A stretch of DNA of 64,000 nucleotides from Sinomonas cyclohexanicum. GTDB lineage: Bacteria; Actinomycetota; Actinomycetes; Actinomycetales; Micrococcaceae. Under the pieces are notes generated by a model. That model was not told the DNA's origin. It was given only the letters and a program-made list of their open reading frames with translations, and did no database searches. Of the stretch, positions 7,713-18,973 are shown one piece after another. The translations under genes and the position numbers were made by a program. Numbering within the stretch: position 1 is the first letter of the stretch; the number at the start of each line of letters is the position of its first letter. Location of the stretch: NCBI RefSeq assembly GCF_020886775.1, contig NZ_AP024525.1, positions 1,054,001 through 1,118,000 of the forward strand, in the 5' to 3' direction.

Positions 7713-9017
7713 ATGACTGCTCAAGTGAACGTGCCCCTCAATTCGCGCGGAAAACTCGCTTCGACCTTGCCTGCAGAGAAGCTCGCGGAAATCGCCGCGC
7801 TGTTTGAGTTCCGGCGTCAGGGATATTCACTCGATGCCCCCTTCTACACCGACCCGACGCTCTTCAAGATCGACATGGAGGCCATCTTCGGCCAGCACTG
7901 GATCTTTGCCGGTAGCGTTGCCGAACTGCCGGAGCCGGGCGACTACATCACGGTCGACTACGGCCCCTACTCCCTGATTGTGCTGCGCACCGACGAGGGT
8001 GACGTCAATGTCCTGCACAATGTCTGCCGCCACCGCGGTGCACGTGTCCTGACCGAAGCTGCCGGTTCCACCGGAAACCTCGTCTGTGGCTACCACTCCT
8101 GGACTTACTCGCCCGAGGGCAACCTGATCCACGCCTCCGCTCCCGGTGAAGCGAAGTTCGATAAGAACTGCTTCGCCCTCAAGCGTGCCCACAGCCGCGA
8201 GGTCGCCGGACTCATCTTCGTCTGCATTGCTGACGAACCGCCCGCAGACTTCGACGAGACCTCGAAGATCTTCGAGCCCTACCTCGCACCCCATGACCTG
8301 TCCAAGACGAAGATCGCCTACCAGCAGAACATCATCGAAGAGGGCAACTGGAAGCTCGTCATGGAGAACAACCGTGAGTGCTACCACTGCGACGGGCACC
8401 CGGAACTCGCCTGCTCGCTCTTCCCCACCTGGGGCCTGACCGAGGGACTGATCCCGGCCCACCTTGAAGAGGTATGGGACCGCAACAAGGAAGCCCAGTC
8501 CTCGCTCGAGGAGCGGTGCCGCCGGTACGGCCTGCCCTACGAGGTGGTTGAGGAACTCGACACCCGCATCGCCGGTATCCGCATCTCACGCGAGTCCCTG
8601 GACGGCGAAGGCGAATCATTCTCGGCCGACGGCCGCAGGCTCTCCAAGAAGCTGCTTGGCGACCTGCCGGACTTCCGCCTGGGCCGCTGCTCGATGCACC
8701 TGCAGCCCAACAGCTGGTTCCACTTCCTGGGCGACCACGTCATCACCTTCGGCGTCTTCCCCATCAACGAGCACCAGTCCCTGGTCCGCACCACCTGGCT
8801 GGTGGCTGACGACGCCGAGGAAGGCGTTGACTACGACCTCGAGAAGCTCACCTACACCTGGAAGCAGACCAACCTGCAGGACAAGGCGTTCGTGGAGCTG
8901 TGCCAGCAGGGCGCTGCCAGCCCCGCGTACGAGCCCGGCCCCTACATGAAGAGCGAATACCAAGTAGAGGCATTCATCAACTGGTACGTCCAGCGTGTAC
9001 AGGAGCACTTGGCATGA
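7713..9017 (+). CDS. gbcA: Glycine betaine demethylase, Rieske oxygenase subunit
   Basis: This 434-residue Rieske oxygenase has the 2Fe-2S ligands Cys105, His107, Cys125 and His128 (CRHRG and CGYHSW) and a mononuclear-iron segment NNRECYHCDGH with His225 and His229. The GbcA family demethylates glycine betaine to dimethylglycine and formaldehyde using O2 and electrons from GbcB. ATG 7713 is preceded by a strong GGGAGGAAC site; the frame extends upstream but without conserved sequence. It overlaps gbcB by four bases (ATGA) and heads the catabolic operon. Stachydrine or carnitine oxygenases are related, but dimethylglycine oxidase downstream supports betaine as substrate. Confidence 0.9.
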   Translation: MTAQVNVPLNSRGKLASTLPAEKLAEIAALFEFRRQGYSLDAPFYTDPTLFKIDMEAIFGQHWIFAGSVAELPEPGDYITVDYGPYSLIVLRTDEGDVNVLHNVCRHRGARVLTEAAGSTGNLVCGYHSWTYSPEGNLIHASAPGEAKFDKNCFALKRAHSREVAGLIFVCIADEPPADFDETSKIFEPYLAPHDLSKTKIAYQQNIIEEGNWKLVMENNRECYHCDGHPELACSLFPTWGLTEGLIPAHLEEVWDRNKEAQSSLEERCRRYGLPYEVVEELDTRIAGIRISRESLDGEGESFSADGRRLSKKLLGDLPDFRLGRCSMHLQPNSWFHFLGDHVITFGVFPINEHQSLVRTTWLVADDAEEGVDYDLEKLTYTWKQTNLQDKAFVELCQQGAASPAYEPGPYMKSEYQVEAFINWYVQRVQEHLA

Positions 9018-10420
9018 CGGACGTCCTCACTGAGACACCCATCCGGGGGCCACAACGCATCCGCGGTCTGGAAATGCCGTGGAACAGGGTGATGGGCAGC
9101 ATCGAAGGACCTGCCAGCGCTGCGCGTGCCCTAGGCCCGTGGCATCCCCAGGAGTTCATGGCCGAATGTGTGGAGACCGTTCCCGAGGCAGGCGGCATGA
9201 TGACATTCGTGTTCCGCCGCCGCGACGGTGCGCCCCTGGCGTTCCGTGCGGGCCAGTACGTGAACGTCGCGTTTCCCGTAAACGGCGAGGACCAGGATCC
9301 AGTAGACCGCAGCTACTCGCTGTCCAGTTCGCCCACCCAGCCGTGGACCTTCAGCATCAGCGTGAAGCGCGACAATACGGGACTTGTTTCACCGTGGGTG
9401 CATGAGAACGTCAGGCCCGGCACCGTCTTGGACATGCTCGGACCGGTCGGGGCGTTCCATCTGCCGGATGCCGATCGGCGCGCGCGGTACCTCTTCCTGG
9501 CCGCCGGCGCGGGCATCACCCCCATCATGTCCATGGTGCGGACCATCCACTCCCTGCCGGGACATGCCAATGTTGTGGTGCTCTACCACGGCGCGGAAGC
9601 CGGCGGCTTTGCCTTCCGCCAGGAACTGGACTACATCGCATCCGTGGACTCGCGCGTCGAGGTCTTCTACTCCCTGGGCGACCGCAGCAGGCCCGACGGG
9701 TGGGAAGGGCTCAGCGGAAGGCTGACCGCCGCCATGATCGATCAGGTTGCTCCGGATGCAAACGGCCGCCAAGTGTATGCCTGCGGCCCCGAGGGTTACC
9801 TGAACAGCGCCACGGAACTCCTCAAGAAGGTGGGCGTCGACGACACCTCCATCTACATGGAGTTCTTCTCGGGTGATCGCCAGACCATCCTCGAGTACCA
9901 GGCTGAGCTCGCCCTCGCGGCGGACATCGCAGACGAGATTGCAGAGGAGATCGCCAACTCCGCTGAGGACTACTACGAAAGCCAGCCCAGCCCGTTCGGG
10001 CTCTATGAGCCCGGCTACGACGAGGATGGAACCCTGCAGGCCACGGGGCTGCCGCTCGAAACCGCCAACCCGGACGCGCCGACCCCCGGAGGCAGTTCGG
10101 ACGCGGAGCCAGAGGCGGGAACCCCCGATGCCTCGAGCTTCGACACGGTCGGAACGGGAAGTCTCACCCTGTCCTTCATGCGCACCGGCATCAACGTGCG
10201 GATCGATCCCGACCAACACATCCTCGAGGTGGCGCGGCGGGCGGGCGTCAGGATCGGCGCTAACTGCAAGGAGGGCATGTGCGGCTCGTGCAAGGTCGTC
10301 AAGCTTTCCGGGGAGGTCGAGATGAACCACCAAGGCGGGATCCGCAAACGTGAGATCGACGCAGGCAAATTCCTTCCCTGCTGTTCCACAGCCCGCACCG
10401 ACATGGTCATCGACGCCTAA
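9014..10420 (+). CDS. gbcB: Glycine betaine demethylase reductase subunit, with acidic linker
   Basis: The 468-residue reductase has an FAD-binding segment (RSYSLSS near residue 99), an NAD domain (AGAGITPIMSM near 166, YACGPEGY near 255) and a C-terminal plant-type 2Fe-2S ferredoxin with Cys418, Cys423, Cys426 and a Cys456-Cys457 pair. It passes electrons from NAD(P)H to GbcA. Between the two modules, residues about 297-385 form an acidic Glu/Asp/Ala/Pro-rich linker, much longer than I expect for the family. Its start overlaps the gbcA stop, implying translational coupling. Confidence 0.88.
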   Translation: MTDVLTETPIRGPQRIRGLEMPWNRVMGSIEGPASAARALGPWHPQEFMAECVETVPEAGGMMTFVFRRRDGAPLAFRAGQYVNVAFPVNGEDQDPVDRSYSLSSSPTQPWTFSISVKRDNTGLVSPWVHENVRPGTVLDMLGPVGAFHLPDADRRARYLFLAAGAGITPIMSMVRTIHSLPGHANVVVLYHGAEAGGFAFRQELDYIASVDSRVEVFYSLGDRSRPDGWEGLSGRLTAAMIDQVAPDANGRQVYACGPEGYLNSATELLKKVGVDDTSIYMEFFSGDRQTILEYQAELALAADIADEIAEEIANSAEDYYESQPSPFGLYEPGYDEDGTLQATGLPLETANPDAPTPGGSSDAEPEAGTPDASSFDTVGTGSLTLSFMRTGINVRIDPDQHILEVARRAGVRIGANCKEGMCGSCKVVKLSGEVEMNHQGGIRKREIDAGKFLPCCSTARTDMVIDA

Positions 10421-10430
10421 ACGCTCCCCT

Positions 10431-10451
10431 GGGGCGGCGCGCCGCCGCCCC
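10431..10451 (+). terminator. GC-rich stem-loop after gbcB
   Basis: GGGGCGGC (10431-10438) pairs perfectly with GCCGCCCC (10444-10451), 10 bases after the gbcB stop. No T-run follows, so it may be an mRNA-stabilising or attenuating hairpin and not a full terminator. Confidence 0.4.
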
Positions 10452-10495
10452 ACCATGATTCACCACCAGCGACAACGAAACTCACAGAAGGACTG

Positions 10496-10546
10496 ATGAA
10501 CACCTTGCCTGCTATGAGGGCAACTGGTCATCATTCTGATATATGA
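10496..10546 (+). CDS. Possible 16-residue leader peptide before purU
   Basis: ATG 10496 follows an AGAAGGA ribosome-binding sequence at good spacing and opens a 16-codon frame ending in TGA, 37 bases before purU. The next 30 bases are AT-rich (GATATATGAGTTTTCG), unlike the surroundings. It may be a real short upstream frame or chance; no peptide family is recognised. Confidence 0.25.
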   Translation: MNTLPAMRATGHHSDI

Positions 10547-10583
10547 GTTTTCGTTTCTGGATATACCTAGAAGGAGGAGGGGC

Positions 10584-14031
<3,448 letters not shown>

Positions 14032-14033
14032 GC

Positions 14034-14705
14034 ATGACGGAACAGCACGCGAACAGGGCGGCGCCGTCCGGCGCCGGGTCGATCGGCACCGAGACCATCG
14101 GCAGCTACCTCGCACGGCTCGCCTCCCGGCGACCCACGCCGGGAGGCGGGGCGGCGGCCGCACTCCATGCCGCGCAAGGGGCGGCCCTGGTGGCCATGGT
14201 GGCCCGCTACACCACCGGCCCCAAGTACGGGGAGCATGCGGCACTGGTGGAGCGGACCACGAAGGTGGCCGATGAGCTCGCGTCGGAGGCACTGCGCCTG
14301 GCCGACTCCGATGAACGGGTCTTCCAAGCGGTCATCGACGCGTACCGGCTTCCCTCTGACACCGAGGGGCTCAAGGCTGCCAAAGTGTCAGCCATCCAGG
14401 CTGCGCTGGTGCAGGCGGCACAGACCCCCGCACAGCTGGTCAAGGTGGCCGGTGAAGTGGTGGACCTCGCAACCGGACTGGCCGACGTCGCCAACCCGAA
14501 TGTCATCAGCGACGTGGCGGCAGCAGCAGATGCGGCACGTGCCGCCGCCACCACGGCACGGGTCAACATCGACATCAACGTCGTGGCCATCAAGGACCAG
14601 TCGGTGCGGTCGCTGCTTAAAGAGCAGACAGACGGCATAGAGGAAGAGGTCGTGGCGGCGGCGGACGCCCTTGTGGCGCGGGTACGGGAAAGGATCCTGC
14701 AGTGA
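14034..14705 (+). CDS. fchA: Cyclodeaminase/cyclohydrolase family, probable methenyl-THF cyclohydrolase
   Basis: This 223-residue all-helical protein has the family signature TPGGGAAAALHAAQGAALVAM near its N-terminus and VNIDINVVAIKD near the C-terminus, as in formiminotransferase-cyclodeaminase C-terminal domains and bacterial FchA. The likely reaction is 5,10-methenyl-THF to 10-formyl-THF. It starts two bases after the dmgO stop and overlaps folD by four bases. The neighbouring FolD lacks its cyclohydrolase lysine, so this protein probably supplies that step. Confidence 0.85.
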   Translation: MTEQHANRAAPSGAGSIGTETIGSYLARLASRRPTPGGGAAAALHAAQGAALVAMVARYTTGPKYGEHAALVERTTKVADELASEALRLADSDERVFQAVIDAYRLPSDTEGLKAAKVSAIQAALVQAAQTPAQLVKVAGEVVDLATGLADVANPNVISDVAAAADAARAAATTARVNIDINVVAIKDQSVRSLLKEQTDGIEEEVVAAADALVARVRERILQ

Positions 14706-15631
14706 GCGCCCAGTCGCTCTCCGGAAAGGAACTGGCCGCGGACATCCGGCGCCGCGCCCGGGAACAGGGCCGGGACCTCGGGCAGGACGGAATCCACCCT
14801 GCTCTGGCCGTGGTCATCGCCACGGACGACGGGTCGACCCACTGGTACGCCCGTTCCATCGAGCGCGCCGCGGAGGCTGCCGGGATCCGCTGCCGCGTCA
14901 TCGACCTCGGGCACGATGCAACGGAGCCGGCACTGGCCGCCGTCCTGCGCGATCTGGGTGCCGAACCGTCGGTGCATGGCATCATCCTGCAGACGCCGCT
15001 TCCGGCCGGCGTCCGCACCGATGTCCTGGTGGGCCTGATCCCGCCTGAAAAGGACATCGACGGGGCGAACCCGCTGAGCCTTGGCCGCCTGGCCGTGGGG
15101 CAACCTGCCTTCGCGCCTGCCACAGCCCGGTCCGTCGTCGAGATCCTTGAGCATTACCGCATCCCGGTGGCCGGGCGCCGCGCTGTGGTTGTAGGCCGCT
15201 CGGCAGTGGTGGGAAAGCCGCTGGCCCTCCTGCTCCTGGAACACGATGCTGCCGTCACGGTGTGCCATTCACGCTCTGGGCCGCTGGAGAACCACACGGC
15301 TGGGGCTGACATCGTGGTGGTCGCGGCGGGAAGGACCGGCCTGCTCAACGGCAGCCATGTCTCTTCCTCTTCCGTAGTCATCGATGTGGGCACCAACGTC
15401 CTGGCCGACGGCTCGCTGGTGGGGGACGTGGACGCGGACAGCATCCGAGGGGTTGCAGCTGCGCTCAGCCCTGTTCCGGGTGGCGTCGGCTCCGTGACGA
15501 CGGCGTTGCTGCTACTCCACACCGTGGAGGCCGCACGGCGCCAAGCGACCCCTCTGCCCGAGTATGTCAACCAGGATGAGGACCACGATGAGGGCTTGAT
15601 TCGGGACCAGGACGGGGTGCTGTGCCAGTGA
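14702..15631 (+). CDS. folD: FolD-family methylene-THF dehydrogenase lacking the cyclohydrolase lysine
   Basis: The 309-residue protein keeps FolD landmarks: Tyr49, the QTPLP motif, KDIDG, the nucleotide motif GRSAVVGKPL and PVPGGVGSVT. Aligned without gaps to E. coli FolD around Tyr50-Val-Ala-Ser-Lys54, the essential lysine is Ile53 here (YARSIERA). It should still oxidise methylene-THF with NAD(P)+ but probably not hydrolyse methenyl-THF. It overlaps fchA by four bases, giving a split dehydrogenase/cyclohydrolase pair. The C-terminus carries about 25 extra acidic residues after the usual end. Confidence 0.88.
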   Translation: MSAQSLSGKELAADIRRRAREQGRDLGQDGIHPALAVVIATDDGSTHWYARSIERAAEAAGIRCRVIDLGHDATEPALAAVLRDLGAEPSVHGIILQTPLPAGVRTDVLVGLIPPEKDIDGANPLSLGRLAVGQPAFAPATARSVVEILEHYRIPVAGRRAVVVGRSAVVGKPLALLLLEHDAAVTVCHSRSGPLENHTAGADIVVVAAGRTGLLNGSHVSSSSVVIDVGTNVLADGSLVGDVDADSIRGVAAALSPVPGGVGSVTTALLLLHTVEAARRQATPLPEYVNQDEDHDEGLIRDQDGVLCQ

Positions 15632-15649
15632 CTCGCACAGGCCGTGCTC

Positions 15650-15703
15650 TTGACATTGGGTGTGAGCTAGCGCACGATTTGTTGCACAAAGCGAACGTTG
15701 TTG
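15650..15703 (+). promoter_or_regulatory. MFS-gene promoter with second copy of the 25-bp motif
   Basis: TTGACA (15650-15655) is followed 23 bases later by TTGTTGCACA-N4-GA-N2-GTTGTTG (15679-15703), the segment also found before gbcA. The shared spacing from TTGACA argues for one regulator acting on both promoters. Confidence 0.65.
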
Positions 15704-16016
15704 ATCATCACGGAACAGAGCTGACCCGGATGTACTCCTCCCCCCGGGGACCCTACCCGTGATGCGCTTGGAAACAGACAACGAATTCCTGATGGCCGAT
15801 CAAAGAGCAGCCCTCTCTCGCGTATCGGCCGCACAGCATTATCAGCCTCCATGCGGCAGCGCCAATCACCAAAGGAAACTGTCAATGACTGTCAAAGGTG
15901 GCAGCACCATCGATCAAAGCAGTGAGGAGCGCCGGAACCTGGGGACGACGCCGAAGTCATCTCCCGCGTCCTGCGCCGGCAGCGGTTTGCGCTGAAGCCA
16001 GAAGGGACGAATCTCA
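15704..16016 (+). other. Long leader before the MFS gene
   Basis: About 310 bases separate the putative promoter from the GTG start. A short frame with a good ribosome site (AAAGGAAACTG, ATG 15885 to TGA 15995, 36 residues) lies here but matches no family I know. The composition is lower in GC than the genes. It could be a regulatory leader or the remnant of a deleted gene. Confidence 0.35.
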
Positions 16017-17429
16017 GTGATCAATTCGAGCAAGACGACGGCCTCCGTCGACACCTCCATTCCACAAGAGACCAGCACCAAGTTCAAACGCCGCTTCATG
16101 ATACGGCTTGTCGCCGTCTTCATCGGCGGGATGTTCCTCGACGGCTACATCCTCGGAATCATCGGCCCCGTCACCGGACCCATGCGGTCGGATCTCCAGC
16201 TCAACGACCTATCGCTGGGCATGATCGCTGCAGGCCCGCTGGCTGGTATCTTCGTCGGCTCCCCGCTGGCTGGCTGGGCTACTGACAAGTTCGGACGCAA
16301 GCCCATGTTCCTCGTGGACATGGGCCTGTTCCTGATCGCCTCAGCGGCCCAGTTCTTCGTAACCTCCGGAGACGGCGCCGTGATCCAGCTGGCCCTCATC
16401 CGGTTCTTCATGGGCGTCGCGATCGGAGGCGAGTACTCCATCGGTGGGCCACTGCTATCAGAGTTCTCCCCTCCAAAGCTCCGCGGTCGGTTGCTCGGGC
16501 TGACCTTGATCGCCTGGTACGTCGGTTTCATGATGGCATTCATCATCGGCACGCTCCTGCACGACGCCGGCACCCCATGGCGCCTCGTGATCGGCTCGAG
16601 CACGATACTCGCCTTGGTCCTGTTCCTCGCCCGCATGGGTCTCCCCGAATCGCCGAGCTGGCTCGTGACAAAGGGACGGCGTGAGGAAGCACTCGCGATC
16701 GCGCGCAGGTACGTTGAATCGCCCCAGATGCACAACAGCATCACCGAAGAGATCGATCTGAGGATGATCCAGGAGGCCCAAGCCGCGCAGAGCCGGACCA
16801 AGATCAAGAGCGCCTCCGTCGCAATGCTGTTCTCGAGGCAGCACTGGCGCACCACCCTCTTCACCTCAGGTTTCTGGTTCTGCGCCGTGACTCCATACTT
16901 CGCGATCGCGACCTTCGCCGACGACGTACTGAGCAAATTCGGCTTCAGCGGCGGCTGGGCCGGTGGAGTGGGCCTGTCCGCACTTGCGACCGCGGGCGTT
17001 GTCACCACCGTGCTTCTGATTGACAAGCTCGGCCGCCGAATCCTCACCGTGCCCGGGCAGTGGATCTGCACAGGGATCCTGCTGGTCATCGGACTCTGGA
17101 CGAACGCGCCGGCGATCCTCGTGCTCGTCCTGTTCCTCGCCTTCTCCTACTTCAATGCCGGCTACACCACGCTGACCCAGGTCTATCCGGCCGAGGTGTT
17201 CCCCGGCCACCTGCGCGGGATCGGCATGGGCTTCGCCGCGGCCTTCAGCCGCATTGGAGCCGCACTCGGCACCTTCGCCTTGCCATGGGCAATCGCCAAC
17301 ATCGGCATGGGCCCGAGCATGGTCGCAGCCGCCGTCGTCGCAATGCTCGGCGCAGCCCTCTCGCAATGGCTCGCGCCTGAGACGAAGGGGCGAACCCTCG
17401 CCGAGATCTCAGCAAATTTCTCCCACTGA
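16017..17429 (+). CDS. MFS metabolite:H+ symporter-type transporter
   Basis: This 470-residue membrane protein has twelve predicted helices, the loop 2-3 motif GWATDKFGRKP, the motif RFFMGVAIGGEYSIGGPLLSE and PAEVFPGHLRGIGMG after helix 10, all typical of the sugar-porter/metabolite symporter branch of MFS. The start is GTG 16017, with GAAGGGA ten bases upstream. Its promoter shares an operator motif with gbcA, so a substrate from the betaine/choline/dimethylglycine group is likely but not demonstrated. It ends the cassette before a strong terminator. Confidence 0.85.
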   Translation: MINSSKTTASVDTSIPQETSTKFKRRFMIRLVAVFIGGMFLDGYILGIIGPVTGPMRSDLQLNDLSLGMIAAGPLAGIFVGSPLAGWATDKFGRKPMFLVDMGLFLIASAAQFFVTSGDGAVIQLALIRFFMGVAIGGEYSIGGPLLSEFSPPKLRGRLLGLTLIAWYVGFMMAFIIGTLLHDAGTPWRLVIGSSTILALVLFLARMGLPESPSWLVTKGRREEALAIARRYVESPQMHNSITEEIDLRMIQEAQAAQSRTKIKSASVAMLFSRQHWRTTLFTSGFWFCAVTPYFAIATFADDVLSKFGFSGGWAGGVGLSALATAGVVTTVLLIDKLGRRILTVPGQWICTGILLVIGLWTNAPAILVLVLFLAFSYFNAGYTTLTQVYPAEVFPGHLRGIGMGFAAAFSRIGAALGTFALPWAIANIGMGPSMVAAAVVAMLGAALSQWLAPETKGRTLAEISANFSH

Positions 17430-17501
17430 CACCGGGACTGCACGGTCGAATCGAGGCAGAGCCAAGGCCGCCGGGTAACCGGGTAACCTAACCCAACATA
17501 T

Positions 17502-17537
17502 AAGAGGCCTTCGCCGCCACAGCGGCGGAGGCCTCTT
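17502..17537. terminator. Strong bidirectional terminator
   Basis: AAGAGGCCT-T-CGCCGC (17502-17517) pairs with GCGGCG-G-AGGCCTCTT (17522-17537), a 16-bp stem with one wobble pair and loop CACA. It lies 72 bases after the MFS stop, with A-rich and T-rich edges. Confidence 0.85.
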
Positions 17538-17684
17538 GTATGCGTCCGGCACGCCTGAGCCGGAAGCGGCCCGAACTCGGTCATGTCTCTCCTTCTGCAA
17601 GGGGTGCCCAATACTCACAAGGCGGCCTCGTCACAGCGTCCTAGAACGGTCCTGTGGGGGTTCCTCGCAGGGCCGTAGGGTGGT

Positions 17685-18467
17685 TCATAGGCTCCGGCGG
17701 ATCGCGTCCCGGAGGGTCCCGTCCCACCCGAGGGCGCGGGAGATGCCTCGGGCGGCCGTCTGGAGGGCCGTGATCGAGGTCTGGAGCGGGCCGCCCGCAC
17801 GTGGGATCACGACGCTGAGCCCCGCGATCGCGGTCCCCTCGGCGTTGAAGATCGGCACCGCGACGCCCGTGGACTCGGGCACGATCGTACCCGCCATAAC
17901 GCTGTAACCCATGCGGCGGACCTCGGCTAGCTTGCGGCGCAGCTCGTCGGGGTCGATCGTGGTCGTGTCGGTGTACCTCTTGAGGCGCCGGTGCAGCAGG
18001 ATCTCCTGGTCCTCTGCCGGGCCGAAAGCCGTGAGCACGAGGCCGGTCGACGTCGCGTGGATGGGGAGGCGCCCTGCCACCCTGGTGATGTTGATCGTCG
18101 ACTCGTTCGAGCCGATGCGCTCGATGTAGAGGACCTCGTTCTTCTCGAGGATCCCGAGGACGGTGTGGTGCCCGACCACGGCCTGGACGTCCTCCATGAA
18201 CGGGAGCGCAGCCTCGCGAAGGCCCAGTACTTTGGACCCCCGGGACACGAGCTCCCACAGCCGGGTCCCGAGGCGGAGCCGGCGTCCATCCCGGTCCAGG
18301 AGGGACTCGGCGAGCAGCTCATCGAAGATCCGGTAGGCCGTGCTCGTGGGCAAGTCCGCCCGGCGTGCGAGCTCGGCGGCGCTCAGGGTGCGGTGCTCGC
18401 CGTCGAACGCCTCGATGATCCGCACGATGCGGTGCACCATCGAATCGCCCGACGGCGAGTTGGCCAT
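17685..18467 (-). CDS. IclR-family transcriptional regulator
   Basis: The 260-residue protein has an N-terminal winged helix (about residues 8-70, with ADLPTSTAYRIFDELLAESLL) and a C-terminal IclR effector domain (HATSTGLVLTAF near residue 138, AGTIVPESTGVAVPIF near 192). It is distinct from the IclR protein at 6194 and more GC-rich. It follows the flavin split-barrel gene by three bases in the same direction, so the two are probably cotranscribed. The target genes are unknown. Confidence 0.85.
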   Translation of the reverse strand: MANSPSGDSMVHRIVRIIEAFDGEHRTLSAAELARRADLPTSTAYRIFDELLAESLLDRDGRRLRLGTRLWELVSRGSKVLGLREAALPFMEDVQAVVGHHTVLGILEKNEVLYIERIGSNESTINITRVAGRLPIHATSTGLVLTAFGPAEDQEILLHRRLKRYTDTTTIDPDELRRKLAEVRRMGYSVMAGTIVPESTGVAVPIFNAEGTAIAGLSVVIPRAGGPLQTSITALQTAARGISRALGWDGTLRDAIRRSL

Positions 18468-18470
18468 GCG

Positions 18471-18917
18471 TCAGTAGTCCCGCGCGGTGGTCTGCTCGGG
18501 CTCGGCGCCGAGCATGAAGTGCCGGCCGGCGATGGTCGTGGGGGTCACCTCGACGTACACGCTCTTGACGGTGGGCAGCCAGGTCTCGACGCCCACGGCC
18601 TCGGCCTCGGCGATCTCGTCGGAGTGCTCGAGCACCCGGGCGGTCCCCTTGATGACCACGCTCCACGCCTCGTCCTGCAGGATGCCGTCCGCCTCGAACG
18701 CGACCTGGGGGTGGATGGTGAGCTCCGCGAGCTTTGTGCCGGGCGTCGTCTTCAGGTACAGCTTGCTGCCCGAGGCCTTGAAGTTGATCGGCACGATGTC
18801 CAGCTCGCCCGCTGCGGCCGTGGCGAGCCGCCCGTGGCGCGCGTTGTCCAGGAGCGCCCAGCTCTCGGCGTCTGTGAGGACGCGGATCGGCTCGTCGTTG
18901 TGGTGGTCGAACAGCAT
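18471..18917 (-). CDS. Pyridoxamine 5'-phosphate oxidase-like flavin split-barrel protein
   Basis: This 148-residue protein has the fold signature of PPOX/F420-type split-barrel proteins: a start with RVLTDAESWALLDNARHGRLAT, then DIVPINF, and a C-terminal motif VEVTPTTIAGRHF. Such proteins bind FMN or F420 and often act as small redox enzymes; the substrate cannot be read from sequence. It sits between the IclR gene and the disulfide reductase, all leftward. Confidence 0.8.
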   Translation of the reverse strand: MLFDHHNDEPIRVLTDAESWALLDNARHGRLATAAAGELDIVPINFKASGSKLYLKTTPGTKLAELTIHPQVAFEADGILQDEAWSVVIKGTARVLEHSDEIAEAEAVGVETWLPTVKSVYVEVTPTTIAGRHFMLGAEPEQTTARDY

Positions 18918-18973
18918 CGTGTTCCCCTCTCTTCCCGGCCACTCGGCCGGACATCTGGCAGTGGAGGTCGCCG

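Noticed and set aside
7713-9017. GbcA as a carnitine or stachydrine oxygenase
   Set aside because: The folate enzymes and dimethylglycine oxidase directly downstream make glycine betaine the simplest substrate.
10421-10583. A glycine riboswitch before purU
   Set aside because: I could not find the conserved tandem aptamer core; only a hairpin and a short frame are seen.
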